From Caulobacter hibisci (lineage in GTDB: Bacteria > Pseudomonadota > Alphaproteobacteria > Caulobacterales > Caulobacteraceae), in assembly GCF_016135805.1 (NCBI RefSeq), contig NZ_JADWOX010000002.1, forward strand, positions 248,001 through 312,000: a stretch of 64,000 nucleotides of DNA, written 5' to 3'. Both the position numbers and the translations under genes were made by a program. The notes below the pieces were generated by a model, which saw only the letters and a program-made list of their open reading frames with translations, had not been told where the DNA came from and ran no database searches. Positions 55,269 through 64,000 of the stretch are shown piece by piece. Numbering within the stretch: position 1 is the stretch's first letter; every line of letters starts with the position of its first letter.

Positions 55269-56122
55269 ATGATTGCGTCGAGGTCCGCCGCGTCGTGACG
55301 CTCAGGAACACCCCCCGACACCTTGTTGACGAGCTTGCCGCGACGCACGCCCGGACGGCGCTCGAGGAGATCGACCCATCGCCTAATGTTGGCGTAGTCC
55401 GCTGCCGACAGGAATTCTGCGGCGGAGTAGGCGTCGTTGAGAAGCCCGCCGTACCAGGGATAGATCGCCATGTCGGCAATCGTGTATTCGTCGCCTGCGA
55501 CGTATTCGGTCTTGCTCAGCTGAGTATCGAGGACATGGAGCTGGCGCTTGGTTTCCATGGCGTAGCGATCGATGGCGTATTCGATCTTGAACGGCGCATA
55601 AGCGTAGAAATGCCCAAAGCCGCCGCCGACGAATGGCGCCGAGCCCATCTGCCACATAAGCCAGTTCATCGTCTCGGCGCGCCTATAGTGCTCCGTTGGC
55701 AGGAACACCCCGAATTTTTCGGCCAGGTAGAAGAGGATCGACCCGCTTTCGAATAGGCGCGTGTGAGGATTGGTGGATCGGTCCAGGAGGGCGGGGATCT
55801 TGGAATTGGGATTGATCGACACGAAGTCGCTGCCGAACTGATGGCCCTCGCCGATCTTGATGAGCCAAGCGTCATACTCGGCTTGTGCATGGCCAGCAGC
55901 GAGCAACTCCTCAAGCAAGATTGTGACCTTCACGCCGTTGGGCGTCCCCAGCGAATAGAGCTGGAACGGGTGCCGGCCGACGGGGAGTGTTTGATCATGC
56001 GTAGCGCCCGAGATCGGACGGTTGATGTTGGTGAACTGACCGCCGCTCTGGCTGTTCCAGGTCCAGACCTTGGGAGGTGAGTAGCCGCTGGGTTGGTTCT
56101 CGAGCGGGATTGTGGCGTTCAT
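55265..56122 (-). CDS. yghU: YghU-type glutathione S-transferase/disulfide reductase
   Basis: This 285-residue protein closely follows E. coli YghU: VWTWNSQSGGQFTNINRPIS, LPVGRHPFQLYSLGTPNGVK, VSINPNSKIPALLD, FESGSILFYLAEKFG and VAGDEYTIADMAIYPWYG. The thioredoxin-like glutathione site with NPNSKIPAL and ESGS is intact, and YghU binds two glutathiones and reduces disulfides. The ATG at 56120-56122 fits the family start. A palindromic site lies 30 bases upstream. Its stop overlaps the end of the convergent DUF4126 remnant by four bases. Confidence 0.94.
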   Translation of the reverse strand: MNATIPLENQPSGYSPPKVWTWNSQSGGQFTNINRPISGATHDQTLPVGRHPFQLYSLGTPNGVKVTILLEELLAAGHAQAEYDAWLIKIGEGHQFGSDFVSINPNSKIPALLDRSTNPHTRLFESGSILFYLAEKFGVFLPTEHYRRAETMNWLMWQMGSAPFVGGGFGHFYAYAPFKIEYAIDRYAMETKRQLHVLDTQLSKTEYVAGDEYTIADMAIYPWYGGLLNDAYSAAEFLSAADYANIRRWVDLLERRPGVRRGKLVNKVSGGVPERHDAADLDAII

Positions 56123-56714
56123 GAGTGACCTTGTTGGATATGCGCTGCGTTGTCAGCGCCTCACTTAGTGAACTGGCGCTGGATCTAAAGTCCGACCGGC
56201 GAGGAAACCTCTCCATCGCTCGGACAGGATGTGATGGCGAACGTCCAGATCTCTTGAGGTGCGTGATTGTCGGCAATTGGCGTAGCTGGCTGCCGCCGCT
56301 CAATGGCTTACCCGGGGGGCCGTTGGTCAAAGCGGAATGAACGCTTGTTGGACAGGGTGATCGGCCGCCAGATATCCTGCGTGCGGAAGGTCGCCTATGG
56401 AAGTGGCAAGGGTCCCGCCAAGGTTGAATTCGCACGGTGGGCCGACCCTGGCTTGGCCATGGCCAGCAGGGCGAAGTCGTCAGAGGGCGCGAGGTTATCC
56501 ATCTGCACTCTGGCCAAGCTGGTTGCCAGAAAAGCCTTCCTCACTCCAGGTCACTGCGATCCCGCCGCTACCGGCGCTCAGAGCGACGCCTATCGCGCCA
56601 TCCGTGACCAGACATGCCAGTTTCTGAGGGAGTTTCTGGGAAGTGAACTGCAAGAGACGCAGTTCCGAGACTGGCTCGCTTCACATAAGCGACTGAAGAT
56701 ATTGGATAAGTGAA
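56123..56714. other. About 590 bases between yghU and tRNA-Val without a clear gene
   Basis: Apart from the yghU operator-like site I see no sure gene. One plus-strand frame (from about 56125) contains SIART and GNWRSWL fragments, loosely like the start of an HxlR-family regulator. Such regulators are often divergent from glutathione transferase genes. Another frame at 56267-56713 is open for 148 codons but matches nothing I know. This could be a decayed regulator gene. Confidence 0.35.
56154..56181 (-). promoter_or_regulatory. Palindromic operator-like site upstream of yghU
   Basis: TCACTTAGTGA (56161-56171) is a perfect 11-bp palindrome, flanked by CAGCGCC (56154-56160) and its complement GGCGCTG (56175-56181). 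The nested symmetry suggests a dimeric repressor site, possibly HxlR- or TetR-type. It sits about 30-60 bases before the yghU ATG. Confidence 0.5.
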
Positions 56715-56789
56715 TGGTGGATGCTGCAGGGATTGAACCTGCGACCCCCTCGGTGTGAACGAGGTGCTCTCCCGCTGAGCTAAGCATCC
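56715..56789 (-). tRNA. tRNA-Val, anticodon CAC
   Basis: The minus strand folds into a standard cloverleaf. The acceptor arms are GGATGCT and AGCATCC, followed by an encoded ACCA. The D stem is GCTC/GAGC. The anticodon stem-loop is CCTCG-TTCACAC-CGAGG with anticodon CAC (valine GUG codons). The T arm is GCAGG-TTCAATC-CCTGC. Confidence 0.96.
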
Positions 56790-56840
56790 GCCGGGTGGGC
56801 CGGGCCTTCCGAAGAAGTCCCCGCCGCGAGAGGAAGGGGG

Positions 56841-57566
56841 CTATAGACCGCTCTTTTCTGCGCCGCAAGAGCCCAGGAGCGAAATTACGGCCTGCGGCAC
56901 CTCGGAAAAGCGATCTATCAACAGATCTCCGCCCAGGGTCTCGACCGGGGCTTCGGTGTAGCCGAACGAGACCAGCAGGGCCGGGACCTTGGCGTTCTTG
57001 GCGGCCAGGACGTCGTTGATGCTGTCGCCGACCATGACCGCGCGGGCCGGATCGCCGCCGACCGCGGCGATGGCCGCCAGCACGTGGCGCGGGTCGGGCT
57101 TGGGCGCGGGGGCGTCGTCGGCGCCGACCACGGCGTCGAAAAATCGGGTCAGGTCCACGGCGTCCAGCAGGGCCACCGACAGGTGGGTCAGCTTGTTGGT
57201 GCAGACCACCAGCCGCGCGCCGGCCGCCTTCAACTCGGTGAGCACCTCGACCACGCCCTCGAACGGCGCGCTCTCGTGAGCGATGCGGCCCAGATAGATG
57301 GCGATAAAGCGTTCGACCAGCCGGGGCGCGCGCTCGGCGTCCAGCGGCGCGCCGGCGGCGGCGAAGCCGCGCTCCAGCAGGGCCTTGGCGCCGCGACCGA
57401 CCATCTTGCGCACGTCGTCGAAGGGCAGGGCGGGCAGGCCCTCCTCGGCGAGGATGGTGTTCAGCGCGCCCACGAGGTCGGGCGCTGTGTCGACCAGGGT
57501 GCCGTCGAGGTCGAAGGCGATCGTCGTGTCCCGAAGGGTGGTTTCATGGGCGTGCGAAAGAGACAT
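56841..57566 (-). CDS. gph: Phosphoglycolate phosphatase
   Basis: This 241-residue HAD-family hydrolase has motif [15 protein letters not shown] (aspartate nucleophile in DLDGT), motif II VVCTNKL, motif III lysine in [11 protein letters not shown] and motif [17 protein letters not shown]. The cap position and sequence fit Gph, which removes phosphate from 2-phosphoglycolate formed by DNA repair or Rubisco-like reactions. It is divergent from glmU, 65 bases apart, as in Caulobacter. Confidence 0.92.
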   Translation of the reverse strand: MSLSHAHETTLRDTTIAFDLDGTLVDTAPDLVGALNTILAEEGLPALPFDDVRKMVGRGAKALLERGFAAAGAPLDAERAPRLVERFIAIYLGRIAHESAPFEGVVEVLTELKAAGARLVVCTNKLTHLSVALLDAVDLTRFFDAVVGADDAPAPKPDPRHVLAAIAAVGGDPARAVMVGDSINDVLAAKNAKVPALLVSFGYTEAPVETLGGDLLIDRFSEVPQAVISLLGSCGAEKSGL

Positions 57567-57631
57567 GCTCTGGCCTTTCGGCTAAAGGCGCGGCTAATGC
57601 AACTTTGGTCCGCTTCGGAGTCGCTCTGGTC

Positions 57632-59014
57632 ATGACTACGACCGCCCCCTCTCGCCCCCGCGCCGCCGTGATCCTGGCCGCCGGCCAGGGCACGCGGATG
57701 AAGTCGCCCACGCCCAAGGTGCTGCACAAGGTTGGCGGCCGCCCGATGCTCGATCACGCCATCGACGCGGCCGAGGCCCTGGGCTGCGAACGCATCGTGG
57801 TGGTGGTCGGCGCGCACAGCCCGCAGGTCGGCGAGCACGCCCGCGAGCGCCTGGGGCCGAACGCGACCGTCGTGCAGGATCCGCCGCTGGGCACCGGCCA
57901 CGCCGTGCTGGCCGCCAAGGACGCCCTGGCCGATTTCGACGGCGACGTGGTCGTCACCTATGCCGACTGCCCGCTGCTCAATGCTCCGGTGATCGCGCCT
58001 CTGTTCGACCTGCGCGCCGCCGGGACCGAGGTCGCCGTGCTGGGTTTCGAGGCCGCTGATCCCGGCGCCTATGGCCGCCTGGTGCTAGCCCCTGGCCATG
58101 TGCTGCTGCGCATCGTCGAGGCCAAGGACGCCGAGCCCGCCGTCCTGGCGCTCAAGCACTGCAATTCCGGCGTCCTGGCCGCTGACCGCGCCCAGCTGTT
58201 CGACCTGCTGGCCGCCGTCGGCAACGACAACTCAAAGGGCGAATACTACCTCACCGACATCGTCGGCATCGCCCACGACCGCAAGCTGGCCACCCGCTCC
58301 GCCTTCGCGCCGGAGGCTTCGGTGCAGGGCGTCAATTCTCAGGCCGAGCTCGCCGCCGCCGAGGCCGTCTGGCAGGCTGGCCGCCGCGCCGTGCTGATGG
58401 CGCAGGGCGTGACCATGCCCGCGCCCGAGAGCGTCCACCTGTCGTGGGACACCAGGATCGCCGCCGGCGTCACGGTCGAACCGTTCGTGGTATTCGGCGA
58501 GGGCGTCGACGTCGCATCTGGCGCGGTGATCAAGGCGTTCAGCCACCTGGAAGGCGCGTCGGTGGGGGAAGGGGCCTTGATCGGTCCCTATGCCCGCCTG
58601 CGTCCCGGCGCCGAGATCGGCCCGGAGGCCCACATCGGCAACTTCGTCGAGGTCAAGAAGGTCAAGGTCGGGGCCGGCGCCAAGGCCAACCACCTGAGCT
58701 ATCTGGGCGACGGCACGGTCGGCCCGAAGGCCAACATCGGGGCCGGTACGATCTTCTGCAATTACGACGGCTTCGAGAAGTTCGAGACCCATGTCGGCGC
58801 GGGCGCCTTCATCGGCTCCAACTCGGCCCTGGTCGCCCCAGTGCGGATCGGCGACGGGGCCATGACCGGCTCGGGCTCGGTGATCACCGCCGACGTCCCC
58901 GCCGGCGACCTGGCTCTGAGCCGCGCCCCGCAAGCCAACAAGACCGGGTGGGCGGCCAGGTTCCGCGCCCTCAAGCAGGCCCAAAAGCAGGCCAAGAAGG
59001 ACAAGAAGGCATGA
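57632..59014 (+). CDS. glmU: Bifunctional GlcNAc-1-P uridyltransferase/glucosamine-1-P acetyltransferase
   Basis: From the ATG at 57632 the protein is 460 residues. The N-terminal pyrophosphorylase domain has [20 protein letters not shown] and [11 protein letters not shown]. The C-terminal left-handed beta-helix has repeated hexapeptides, [40 protein letters not shown] and [20 protein letters not shown], with the acetyltransferase residues in NHLSYLGD. It makes UDP-GlcNAc for peptidoglycan and lipopolysaccharide. A nine-codon longer start exists but is not conserved. It overlaps rpiA by four bases. Confidence 0.97.
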   Translation: MTTTAPSRPRAAVILAAGQGTRMKSPTPKVLHKVGGRPMLDHAIDAAEALGCERIVVVVGAHSPQVGEHARERLGPNATVVQDPPLGTGHAVLAAKDALADFDGDVVVTYADCPLLNAPVIAPLFDLRAAGTEVAVLGFEAADPGAYGRLVLAPGHVLLRIVEAKDAEPAVLALKHCNSGVLAADRAQLFDLLAAVGNDNSKGEYYLTDIVGIAHDRKLATRSAFAPEASVQGVNSQAELAAAEAVWQAGRRAVLMAQGVTMPAPESVHLSWDTRIAAGVTVEPFVVFGEGVDVASGAVIKAFSHLEGASVGEGALIGPYARLRPGAEIGPEAHIGNFVEVKKVKVGAGAKANHLSYLGDGTVGPKANIGAGTIFCNYDGFEKFETHVGAGAFIGSNSALVAPVRIGDGAMTGSGSVITADVPAGDLALSRAPQANKTGWAARFRALKQAQKQAKKDKKA

Positions 59015-59691
59015 GCGCCGACGACCAGAAGAGAATTTCGGGCGAAGCGGCCGCGCAGCTCGTTGAAGCCGGCATGGTCGTGGGTCTGGGCACCGGCTCA
59101 ACCGCCGCCTGGTTCGTCAAGGCCCTGGCCGCCCGCAAGCTCGACATCCGTGGCGTGCCGACCTCGGAAGCCACCGCCAGCCTCGCCCGCGAGCTGGGCA
59201 TCCCGCTGGTGGCGCTGGACGACGTCAAGACGATCGACCTGACCGTCGACGGCGCCGACGAGATCGGTCCGGGCCTGTCGCTGATCAAGGGCGGCGGCGC
59301 GGCCCTGCTGCGCGAGAAGCTGGTCTGGGAAGCCTCCAACCGCTGCGTGGTCATCGCCGACGCCGCCAAGCACGTGAAGGTGCTGGGCAAGTTCCCGCTG
59401 CCGATCGAGGTGGTGCGCTTTGGCCATCCCCACACCGGCTATCGCCTGGCCGACATCGCCGCCGAGTTCGACCTGCCGCCGCCGCGCCTGCGCATGGCCG
59501 ACCGCGGCGTCGTCGCCACCGACGGCGGCAACGTGATCTACGACATGGCCTCGGGCGCGATTCCCGACCCGGCGGCCCTGGCGGCGGCGCTGAAGACCGT
59601 CACCGGCGTCGTCGATCACGGCCTGTTCCTCGACCTCGCCGACGAGGCCCTGGTCGGAACCGAAGAGGGGGTGGTCAAGCTTCTGCCTTGA
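59011..59691 (+). CDS. rpiA: Ribose-5-phosphate isomerase A
   Basis: From the ATG at 59011 (ATGA overlap with glmU) the protein is 226 residues. Diagnostic segments are [48 protein letters not shown] and [11 protein letters not shown]. These hold the phosphate-binding loop and the catalytic Asp and Glu/Lys residues of RpiA. It interconverts ribose 5-phosphate and ribulose 5-phosphate in the cytoplasm. It is in the glmU-rpiA-gor unit. Confidence 0.96.
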   Translation: MSADDQKRISGEAAAQLVEAGMVVGLGTGSTAAWFVKALAARKLDIRGVPTSEATASLARELGIPLVALDDVKTIDLTVDGADEIGPGLSLIKGGGAALLREKLVWEASNRCVVIADAAKHVKVLGKFPLPIEVVRFGHPHTGYRLADIAAEFDLPPPRLRMADRGVVATDGGNVIYDMASGAIPDPAALAAALKTVTGVVDHGLFLDLADEALVGTEEGVVKLLP

Positions 59692-59739
59692 TCCCATATC
59701 CCGATCCCGCTGTTTCCAGTTCGCTTTGATCCGGAGCCG

Positions 59740-61140
59740 ATGATGGCTGAGTACGACTTCGACCTCTTCGTCATCGGCGCCGGTTCGGGCGGCGTGCGCG
59801 CCGCGCGGCTGGCGGCCCTGTCGGGCGCCAAGGTGGCCGTGGCCGAGGAATACCGGGTCGGCGGCACCTGCGTGGTGCGCGGCTGCGTGCCCAAGAAGTT
59901 CATGGTTTACGCCAGCGAGGTCTCCAGCCAGCTGAAGACCGCCAAGGGCTATGGCTGGACGATCGGCGAGGCCAGCTTCGACTGGAAGACCTTCCTGCAC
60001 GACAAGGACGTCGAGATCGCGCGCCTGTCGGGCATCTACGTCACCAACCTGCGCAAGGCCGGCGCCCATCTGCTGCACGGCAAGGCCCGCATCATCGACG
60101 CCCACACCGTCGAGGTGCTGCCCAAGGAGGGTTCGGAAGGCGACGCTGGCCGCTACACCGCCAGGCGCATCCTGGTGGCCACCGGCGGTCGTCCGGTGCG
60201 GCCGGCGTTCGAAGGCGCCGAACACGGCATCACCTCGGACGAGGCCTTCCATCTGCCGACCCTGCCCAAGCGGGTGCTGGTGGTCGGCGGCGGCTATATC
60301 GCCGTCGAGTTCGCCGGCATCTATGCCGGGCTCGGCGTCGAGACCACGCTCTGCTACCGCGGCTCCAACATCCTGCGCGGCTTCGACGACGACGTTCGCG
60401 CCCACCTCGCCGACGAGATGGAAAAGCGCGGCGTAAAGGTCGTGCTGGGCTGCTCGCACAAGTCGATCGAAAAGACCGAGACCGGTCTGGTCAGCACCTT
60501 CAACAACGCCTTGACCTTCGAGAGCGACGTCGTCCTGTTCGCCACCGGCCGCGACCCCTATGTCGAGGGCCTGGGCCTCGAAAACGCCGGGGTGAAGCTG
60601 AACGAGAAGGGCGCCATCGCCGTGGACGCTCACTCCAGGACCAATGTTGACAGCATCTGGGCCGTCGGCGACGTCACCGACCGCATCAACCTGACGCCGG
60701 TGGCGATCCGCGAGGGCGCGGCCTTCGCCCAGACCGAGTTCTACGGCAACCCGACGAGCTTCGATCACGACCTCGTCGCCTCGGCGGTGTTCTCGCAACC
60801 GCCGATCGGCGCGGTGGGCATGAGCGAGGCCGAGGCCCGTCACGCCTTCGGCAAGGTCGACGTCTATCGCTCGGTCTTCCGGCCCATGAAGGTCACCTTC
60901 TACGGCGGCCAGGAGCGGGCCCTGATCAAGCTGGTCGTCCGTCAGGACAACGATCAGGTCGTCGGCGTCCACGTGGTCGGTCCCGACGCGCCCGAGATCA
61001 TCCAGATGGCCGCCATCGCCGTGAAGATGGGCGTGACCAAGCCGCAGTGGGACAGCACCTGCGCCGTCCACCCGACCCTGGCCGAGGAACTGGTGACCAT
61101 GCGCGAGAAATACGTGCCGGCCGAGGTCGGCGGCGTATGA
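59740..61140 (+). CDS. gor: Glutathione-disulfide reductase
   Basis: This 466-residue flavoprotein has the FAD motif VIGAGSGGVRAARLA, the redox disulfide GGTCVVRGCVPKK (Cys44, Cys49), the NADPH-binding motif VVGGGYIAVEFAGIYAGLG with a following arginine in YRGSNILRGFD, and the C-terminal catalytic HPTLAEE. It reduces oxidised glutathione with NADPH. A GGAG lies before the double ATG (59740/59743). The lack of other lipoyl-dehydrogenase features and the arginine support glutathione and NADPH specificity. It overlaps the next gene by four bases. Confidence 0.95.
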   Translation: MMAEYDFDLFVIGAGSGGVRAARLAALSGAKVAVAEEYRVGGTCVVRGCVPKKFMVYASEVSSQLKTAKGYGWTIGEASFDWKTFLHDKDVEIARLSGIYVTNLRKAGAHLLHGKARIIDAHTVEVLPKEGSEGDAGRYTARRILVATGGRPVRPAFEGAEHGITSDEAFHLPTLPKRVLVVGGGYIAVEFAGIYAGLGVETTLCYRGSNILRGFDDDVRAHLADEMEKRGVKVVLGCSHKSIEKTETGLVSTFNNALTFESDVVLFATGRDPYVEGLGLENAGVKLNEKGAIAVDAHSRTNVDSIWAVGDVTDRINLTPVAIREGAAFAQTEFYGNPTSFDHDLVASAVFSQPPIGAVGMSEAEARHAFGKVDVYRSVFRPMKVTFYGGQERALIKLVVRQDNDQVVGVHVVGPDAPEIIQMAAIAVKMGVTKPQWDSTCAVHPTLAEELVTMREKYVPAEVGGV

Positions 61141-62399
61141 GCGAGCCGACCTTCCGCCAGAACCTGCCCGACAGCGGGAAGGCGACGCCCTGGCTGGGCG
61201 GCGTGATGATCTTGCTGTTCGTTATGACCCCGGTGCTGGGCTATTTCGCGCAGCTTGGGTTCGCGCCGCTGCTGGCGCTGGTCGGTCTTCTGGCCCTGCC
61301 GGTCATGGGGCGTCCGCGAGCGCCTGTCGCCCCGGCCCTGATCCTGCTGTTGCTGGCCCTGTGGGGCGCCTGGAGCATGACCTGGAGCCCGGCCGCGCCG
61401 CCGCCAGGCTCGTTGAAGGCCTATGACGACATTGAGAAGCTGACCGCGGCCAAGCTGCTGCTGCAACTGGCGCTCTACGGGGCGGCCGTGGCCGCGGCCC
61501 TGCGGCTGTCGACGCGGGCGGCCGACCGGGCCTCGACCTTCATTGGTTTCGGGGTTCTGGCCTTGGCGATCCTGGTCGGCGGCGACGCCCTGATCGGGGC
61601 GAAGATCTTTCAGAAGCTTCGGGAGCTGACCGGCGATCCCGTTCGCCCCGACATCGCCAAGGTGAAGATCGGCATCGGCTGCTACGTGCTGGCGGTGTTG
61701 TTCTGGCCGGCCGCTGCCGCCCTGGCGCGGCGGGGCAAGCACCCCGCGGTGGTGCTGCTGCTGGCCGGGGTGATCGCCGCCTCGGTGCTGGCGAGTGCGG
61801 ACTCCTGCCTGGTCGCGCTCGGCGTCGGCCTGCTGGTCTGGGCGCTGATCAAGTTCGGCGGAAAGGCCGGCGGGGGCGTGCTGACCCTGGCCGTGGCCGT
61901 ACCCTTCGTCGTGGCGCCGATCGCGGTGCTGGCCGCTATCCAGACCGGCTTCTGGGCCTGGCTGCATGGCCTGGTTCCGCCGTCCTGGGATGCGCGCCTG
62001 AACATCTGGGCCTTCGCGGCCGATCACGTGCAGACCCATCCGTTCCGGGGCTGGGGGCTGGACGCCAGTCGCACCTTCGGTGACGCCATCCCTCTCCACA
62101 CCCACAACGCCCAGCTCCAGCTGTGGCTCGAGCTTGGCGCGGTCGGCGCGGCCCTGGCCGGCGCTTTCTTTTGCTGGCTGGCCTATGGCGTCACCCGCAC
62201 GGCCGAGACCGATCGCGGCTCGGCGGCGACGGCGGGCGCGGCCCTGACCAGCTACCTCGTCATCGGCGCGCTCAGCTTCGGCGTCTGGCAGGAGTGGTGG
62301 ATCGCGATAGGGGCCCTGGCCATCGTCGCCTGCGTGGCGCTGCGGCGGTCGAGCAGCGAATACGGCGACGAGTTGGTCGAAATTTCCCCGCTGGGTTAA
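61137..62399 (+). CDS. O-antigen ligase-like polytopic membrane protein
   Basis: This 420-residue protein has about eleven hydrophobic segments. A large periplasmic loop near the C-terminal third contains LNIWAFAADHVQTHPFRGWG and LHTHNAQLQLWLELGAVGAA. The R-N-W...HPFxGxG and H-N pattern is the signature of the Wzy_C O-antigen ligase/polymerase superfamily (WaaL-like). It probably joins glycan chains to a lipid or protein carrier in the periplasm. It is coupled to gor by a four-base overlap, with no other glycan genes around. Confidence 0.85.
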   Translation: MSEPTFRQNLPDSGKATPWLGGVMILLFVMTPVLGYFAQLGFAPLLALVGLLALPVMGRPRAPVAPALILLLLALWGAWSMTWSPAAPPPGSLKAYDDIEKLTAAKLLLQLALYGAAVAAALRLSTRAADRASTFIGFGVLALAILVGGDALIGAKIFQKLRELTGDPVRPDIAKVKIGIGCYVLAVLFWPAAAALARRGKHPAVVLLLAGVIAASVLASADSCLVALGVGLLVWALIKFGGKAGGGVLTLAVAVPFVVAPIAVLAAIQTGFWAWLHGLVPPSWDARLNIWAFAADHVQTHPFRGWGLDASRTFGDAIPLHTHNAQLQLWLELGAVGAALAGAFFCWLAYGVTRTAETDRGSAATAGAALTSYLVIGALSFGVWQEWWIAIGALAIVACVALRRSSSEYGDELVEISPLG

Positions 62400-62482
62400 A
62401 TTACAGTCGTTTGCCGCACGATTTTTGCTTTTGTCCCCGGGGTGCGCTATGAGCGCTCCCCTTTAGAACCTTCGAGATCATC

Positions 62483-63862
62483 ATGACCACCCGGTGGACC
62501 CCCGCGACCTGGAGAGCCAAGCCCGCCAAGCACGTGCCGACGGATTATCCGGACGCCGGCGCTGTCGAGCGGGTCGAGCAGACCCTGCGCCAGATGCCGC
62601 CGCTGGTGTTCGCCGGCGAGGCGCGCCGGCTGAAGAGCCTGTTGGGCGACGTGGCCGAGGGCCGGGCCTTCCTGCTGCAGGGCGGCGACTGCGCCGAGAG
62701 CTTCAAGGAATTCCACGCCGACAACATCCGCGACACCTTCCGCCTGATCCTGCAGATGGCGGTGGTGCTGACCTTCGCCGGCGGCAAGCCGGTGGTGAAG
62801 GTGGGCCGTATCGCGGGCCAGTTCGCCAAGCCGCGCTCCGAACCGATCGAGACGATCGACGGCGTGACCCTGCCGTCCTATCGGGGCGACATCATCAACG
62901 GCATGGACTTCAACGAGGGCGAGCGCCTGCCCGACCCGGACCGTCTGCTGAAGGCCTATGGCCAGTCGGCGGCGACCCTGAACCTGCTGCGCGCCTTCGC
63001 CAGTGGCGGCTACGCCGATCTCTACAACATCCACCGCTGGACCCTCGGCTTCGTCGGCGACAGCCCGCAGGGCGCGCGCTATCGCGAACTGTCGGAGAAA
63101 ATCTCCGAGGCCCTGACCTTCATGTCGGCCGTCGGCGTCACCCCCGACACCCAGCCCGACCTGAAGCGCGTGGAGTTCTTCACCAGCCACGAGGCCCTGC
63201 TGCTGGGCTTCGAGGAAGCCATGACCCGCGTCGATAGCACCTCGGGCGACTGGTACGACACCAGCGCCCACCTGCTGTGGATCGGCGAGCGCACCCGCCA
63301 GTTGGACGGCGCCCACATCGAGTTCATGCGCGGCGTGAAGAACCCGATCGGCCTCAAGTGCGGTCCGACCATGGAGGGCGACGACCTCCTGCGCCTGATC
63401 GACGTACTGAACCCCAACAACGAGCCGGGCCGCCTGACCCTGTACGGCCGCTTCGGCTCAGACAAGATCGCCGACCGTTTGCCGCGCCTGATGAAGGCCA
63501 CCAAGGCCGCCGGCCGCTCGGTGGTCTGGGCCACCGATCCGATGCACGGCAACACGCTGAAGGCCTCGACCGGCTACAAGACCCGTCCGTTCGACCGCAT
63601 CCTCTCCGAAGTGAAGACCTTCGTGGAAGTGGCCCATTCGGAAGGCGTCCATCCGGGCGGCGTGCACCTGGAGATGACCGGCCAGAACGTCACCGAATGC
63701 CTGGGCGGCGCCCGCGCCGTGTCGGAGACCGACCTCGCCGACCGTTACCACACCCATTGCGACCCGCGCCTCAACGGCGAGCAGGCGCTGGAGCTCGCCT
63801 TCCTGGTGGCCGAGAAGCTGAAGGCCGCCCGCGACGACCAGCGCAAGGCCGCCAACGGCTAG
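62483..63862 (+). CDS. Class II 3-deoxy-7-phosphoheptulonate (DAHP) synthase
   Basis: This 459-residue protein is a plant/Mycobacterium-type (class II) DAHP synthase. Diagnostic segments are [65 protein letters not shown] and [20 protein letters not shown]. They include the metal-binding Cys and His residues. It condenses phosphoenolpyruvate and erythrose 4-phosphate, the first step of the shikimate pathway. It often takes aroG or aroF as its symbol, but numbering differs between species. A strong terminator follows. Confidence 0.96.
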   Translation: MTTRWTPATWRAKPAKHVPTDYPDAGAVERVEQTLRQMPPLVFAGEARRLKSLLGDVAEGRAFLLQGGDCAESFKEFHADNIRDTFRLILQMAVVLTFAGGKPVVKVGRIAGQFAKPRSEPIETIDGVTLPSYRGDIINGMDFNEGERLPDPDRLLKAYGQSAATLNLLRAFASGGYADLYNIHRWTLGFVGDSPQGARYRELSEKISEALTFMSAVGVTPDTQPDLKRVEFFTSHEALLLGFEEAMTRVDSTSGDWYDTSAHLLWIGERTRQLDGAHIEFMRGVKNPIGLKCGPTMEGDDLLRLIDVLNPNNEPGRLTLYGRFGSDKIADRLPRLMKATKAAGRSVVWATDPMHGNTLKASTGYKTRPFDRILSEVKTFVEVAHSEGVHPGGVHLEMTGQNVTECLGGARAVSETDLADRYHTHCDPRLNGEQALELAFLVAEKLKAARDDQRKAANG

Positions 63863-63907
63863 GCATAGATCAGGCTGACCTTAAGGTAAGCCTCGAATCC
63901 GAGACCA

Positions 63908-63943
63908 AAGGGGCCGCGTGGATCAGTTCCACGCGGCCCTTTC
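63908..63943 (+). terminator. Intrinsic terminator after the DAHP synthase gene
   Basis: GGGCCGCGTGGA (63911-63922) and TCCACGCGGCCC (63928-63939) form a perfect 12-bp stem with a five-base loop. AAAG precedes it and TTTC follows. Confidence 0.9.
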
Positions 63944-64000
63944 AATAGTGCCCCTACGGCATGGGAGACGATTTCGCCACTGCGAGCGATTGCGTTTCGC

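Noticed and set aside
56267..56713. 148-codon open frame ending just before tRNA-Val
   Set aside because: No motif or family is recognised, and the composition is mixed. Open frames of this size are common by chance in GC-rich DNA.
56715..56789. tRNA-Val as an integration site for a mobile element
   Set aside because: No integrase, no direct repeat of the tRNA 3' end and no change of composition were seen nearby.

Overview
This 64 kb window is GC-rich, gene-dense DNA from an alphaproteobacterium, most probably Caulobacter or a close relative. The inference rests on four things: the gene order tRNA-Val, gph, glmU, rpiA, gor, class II DAHP synthase; a TonB receptor with an N-terminal TonB box; an HWE-type histidine kinase; and promoter-like sites of the alphaproteobacterial general-stress sigma factor (GGAAC, 16-17 bases, CGTT). 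I saw no phage, insertion sequence, CRISPR array or rRNA. Many genes overlap by 1-4 bases (ATGA, GTGA, TTGA, TGATG), so translational coupling is common.

Region 1 (1-13.6 kb, all minus strand) looks like an organosulfur scavenging locus. It holds a nitroreductase (cut by the window edge), an AsfB-like ferredoxin and an AsfA-like flavoprotein, an MFS pump, a TauD-type dioxygenase, two related sulfonate-type binding proteins, a CurA-like reductase, a TonB receptor, a frameshifted FMN-dependent monooxygenase and a LysR regulator. No ABC permease or ATPase is present.

Region 2 (13.9-24.1 kb) holds a broken GNAT acetyltransferase, a MASE1-PAS-PAS-HWE kinase, a three-subunit aldehyde/xanthine oxidoreductase (PaoABC type), a haem catalase-like protein and an FdhF/YdeP-like molybdoenzyme.

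Region 3 (24.2-46.2 kb) is rich in stress functions: a divergent Mfd-like translocase, a DUF2252 protein behind a perfect EcfG-type promoter, a GlsB-like membrane protein, a KaiC-like ATPase overlapping a hybrid histidine kinase, a CsbD-like protein, katE with a thioredoxin-reductase-like flavoprotein, a ferritin-like protein, a glycine-zipper stress protein and a polyhydroxybutyrate-depolymerase-type esterase. Within it lies a compact five-gene locus (ferritin-like, acyl-CoA-dehydrogenase-like, PIG-L deacetylase, NodS-like methyltransferase, convergent GT2 glycosyltransferase) whose product I cannot name. It is my best candidate for an undescribed system.

Region 4 (46.2-54.8 kb) is a respiratory island: a fused subunit I/III haem-copper oxidase, subunit II carrying a cytochrome c domain, two further c-type cytochromes, cytochrome b561, CtaG and a membrane PQQ glucose-dehydrogenase-type enzyme.

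Region 5 (54.9-64 kb) has a frameshifted DUF4126 gene, a YghU-type glutathione transferase with a palindromic operator-like site, tRNA-Val(CAC), and housekeeping genes for cell-wall precursor, pentose phosphate, glutathione and aromatic amino acid metabolism, ending in a strong intrinsic terminator. Three genes carry single apparent frameshifts. These may be decay or sequencing errors.
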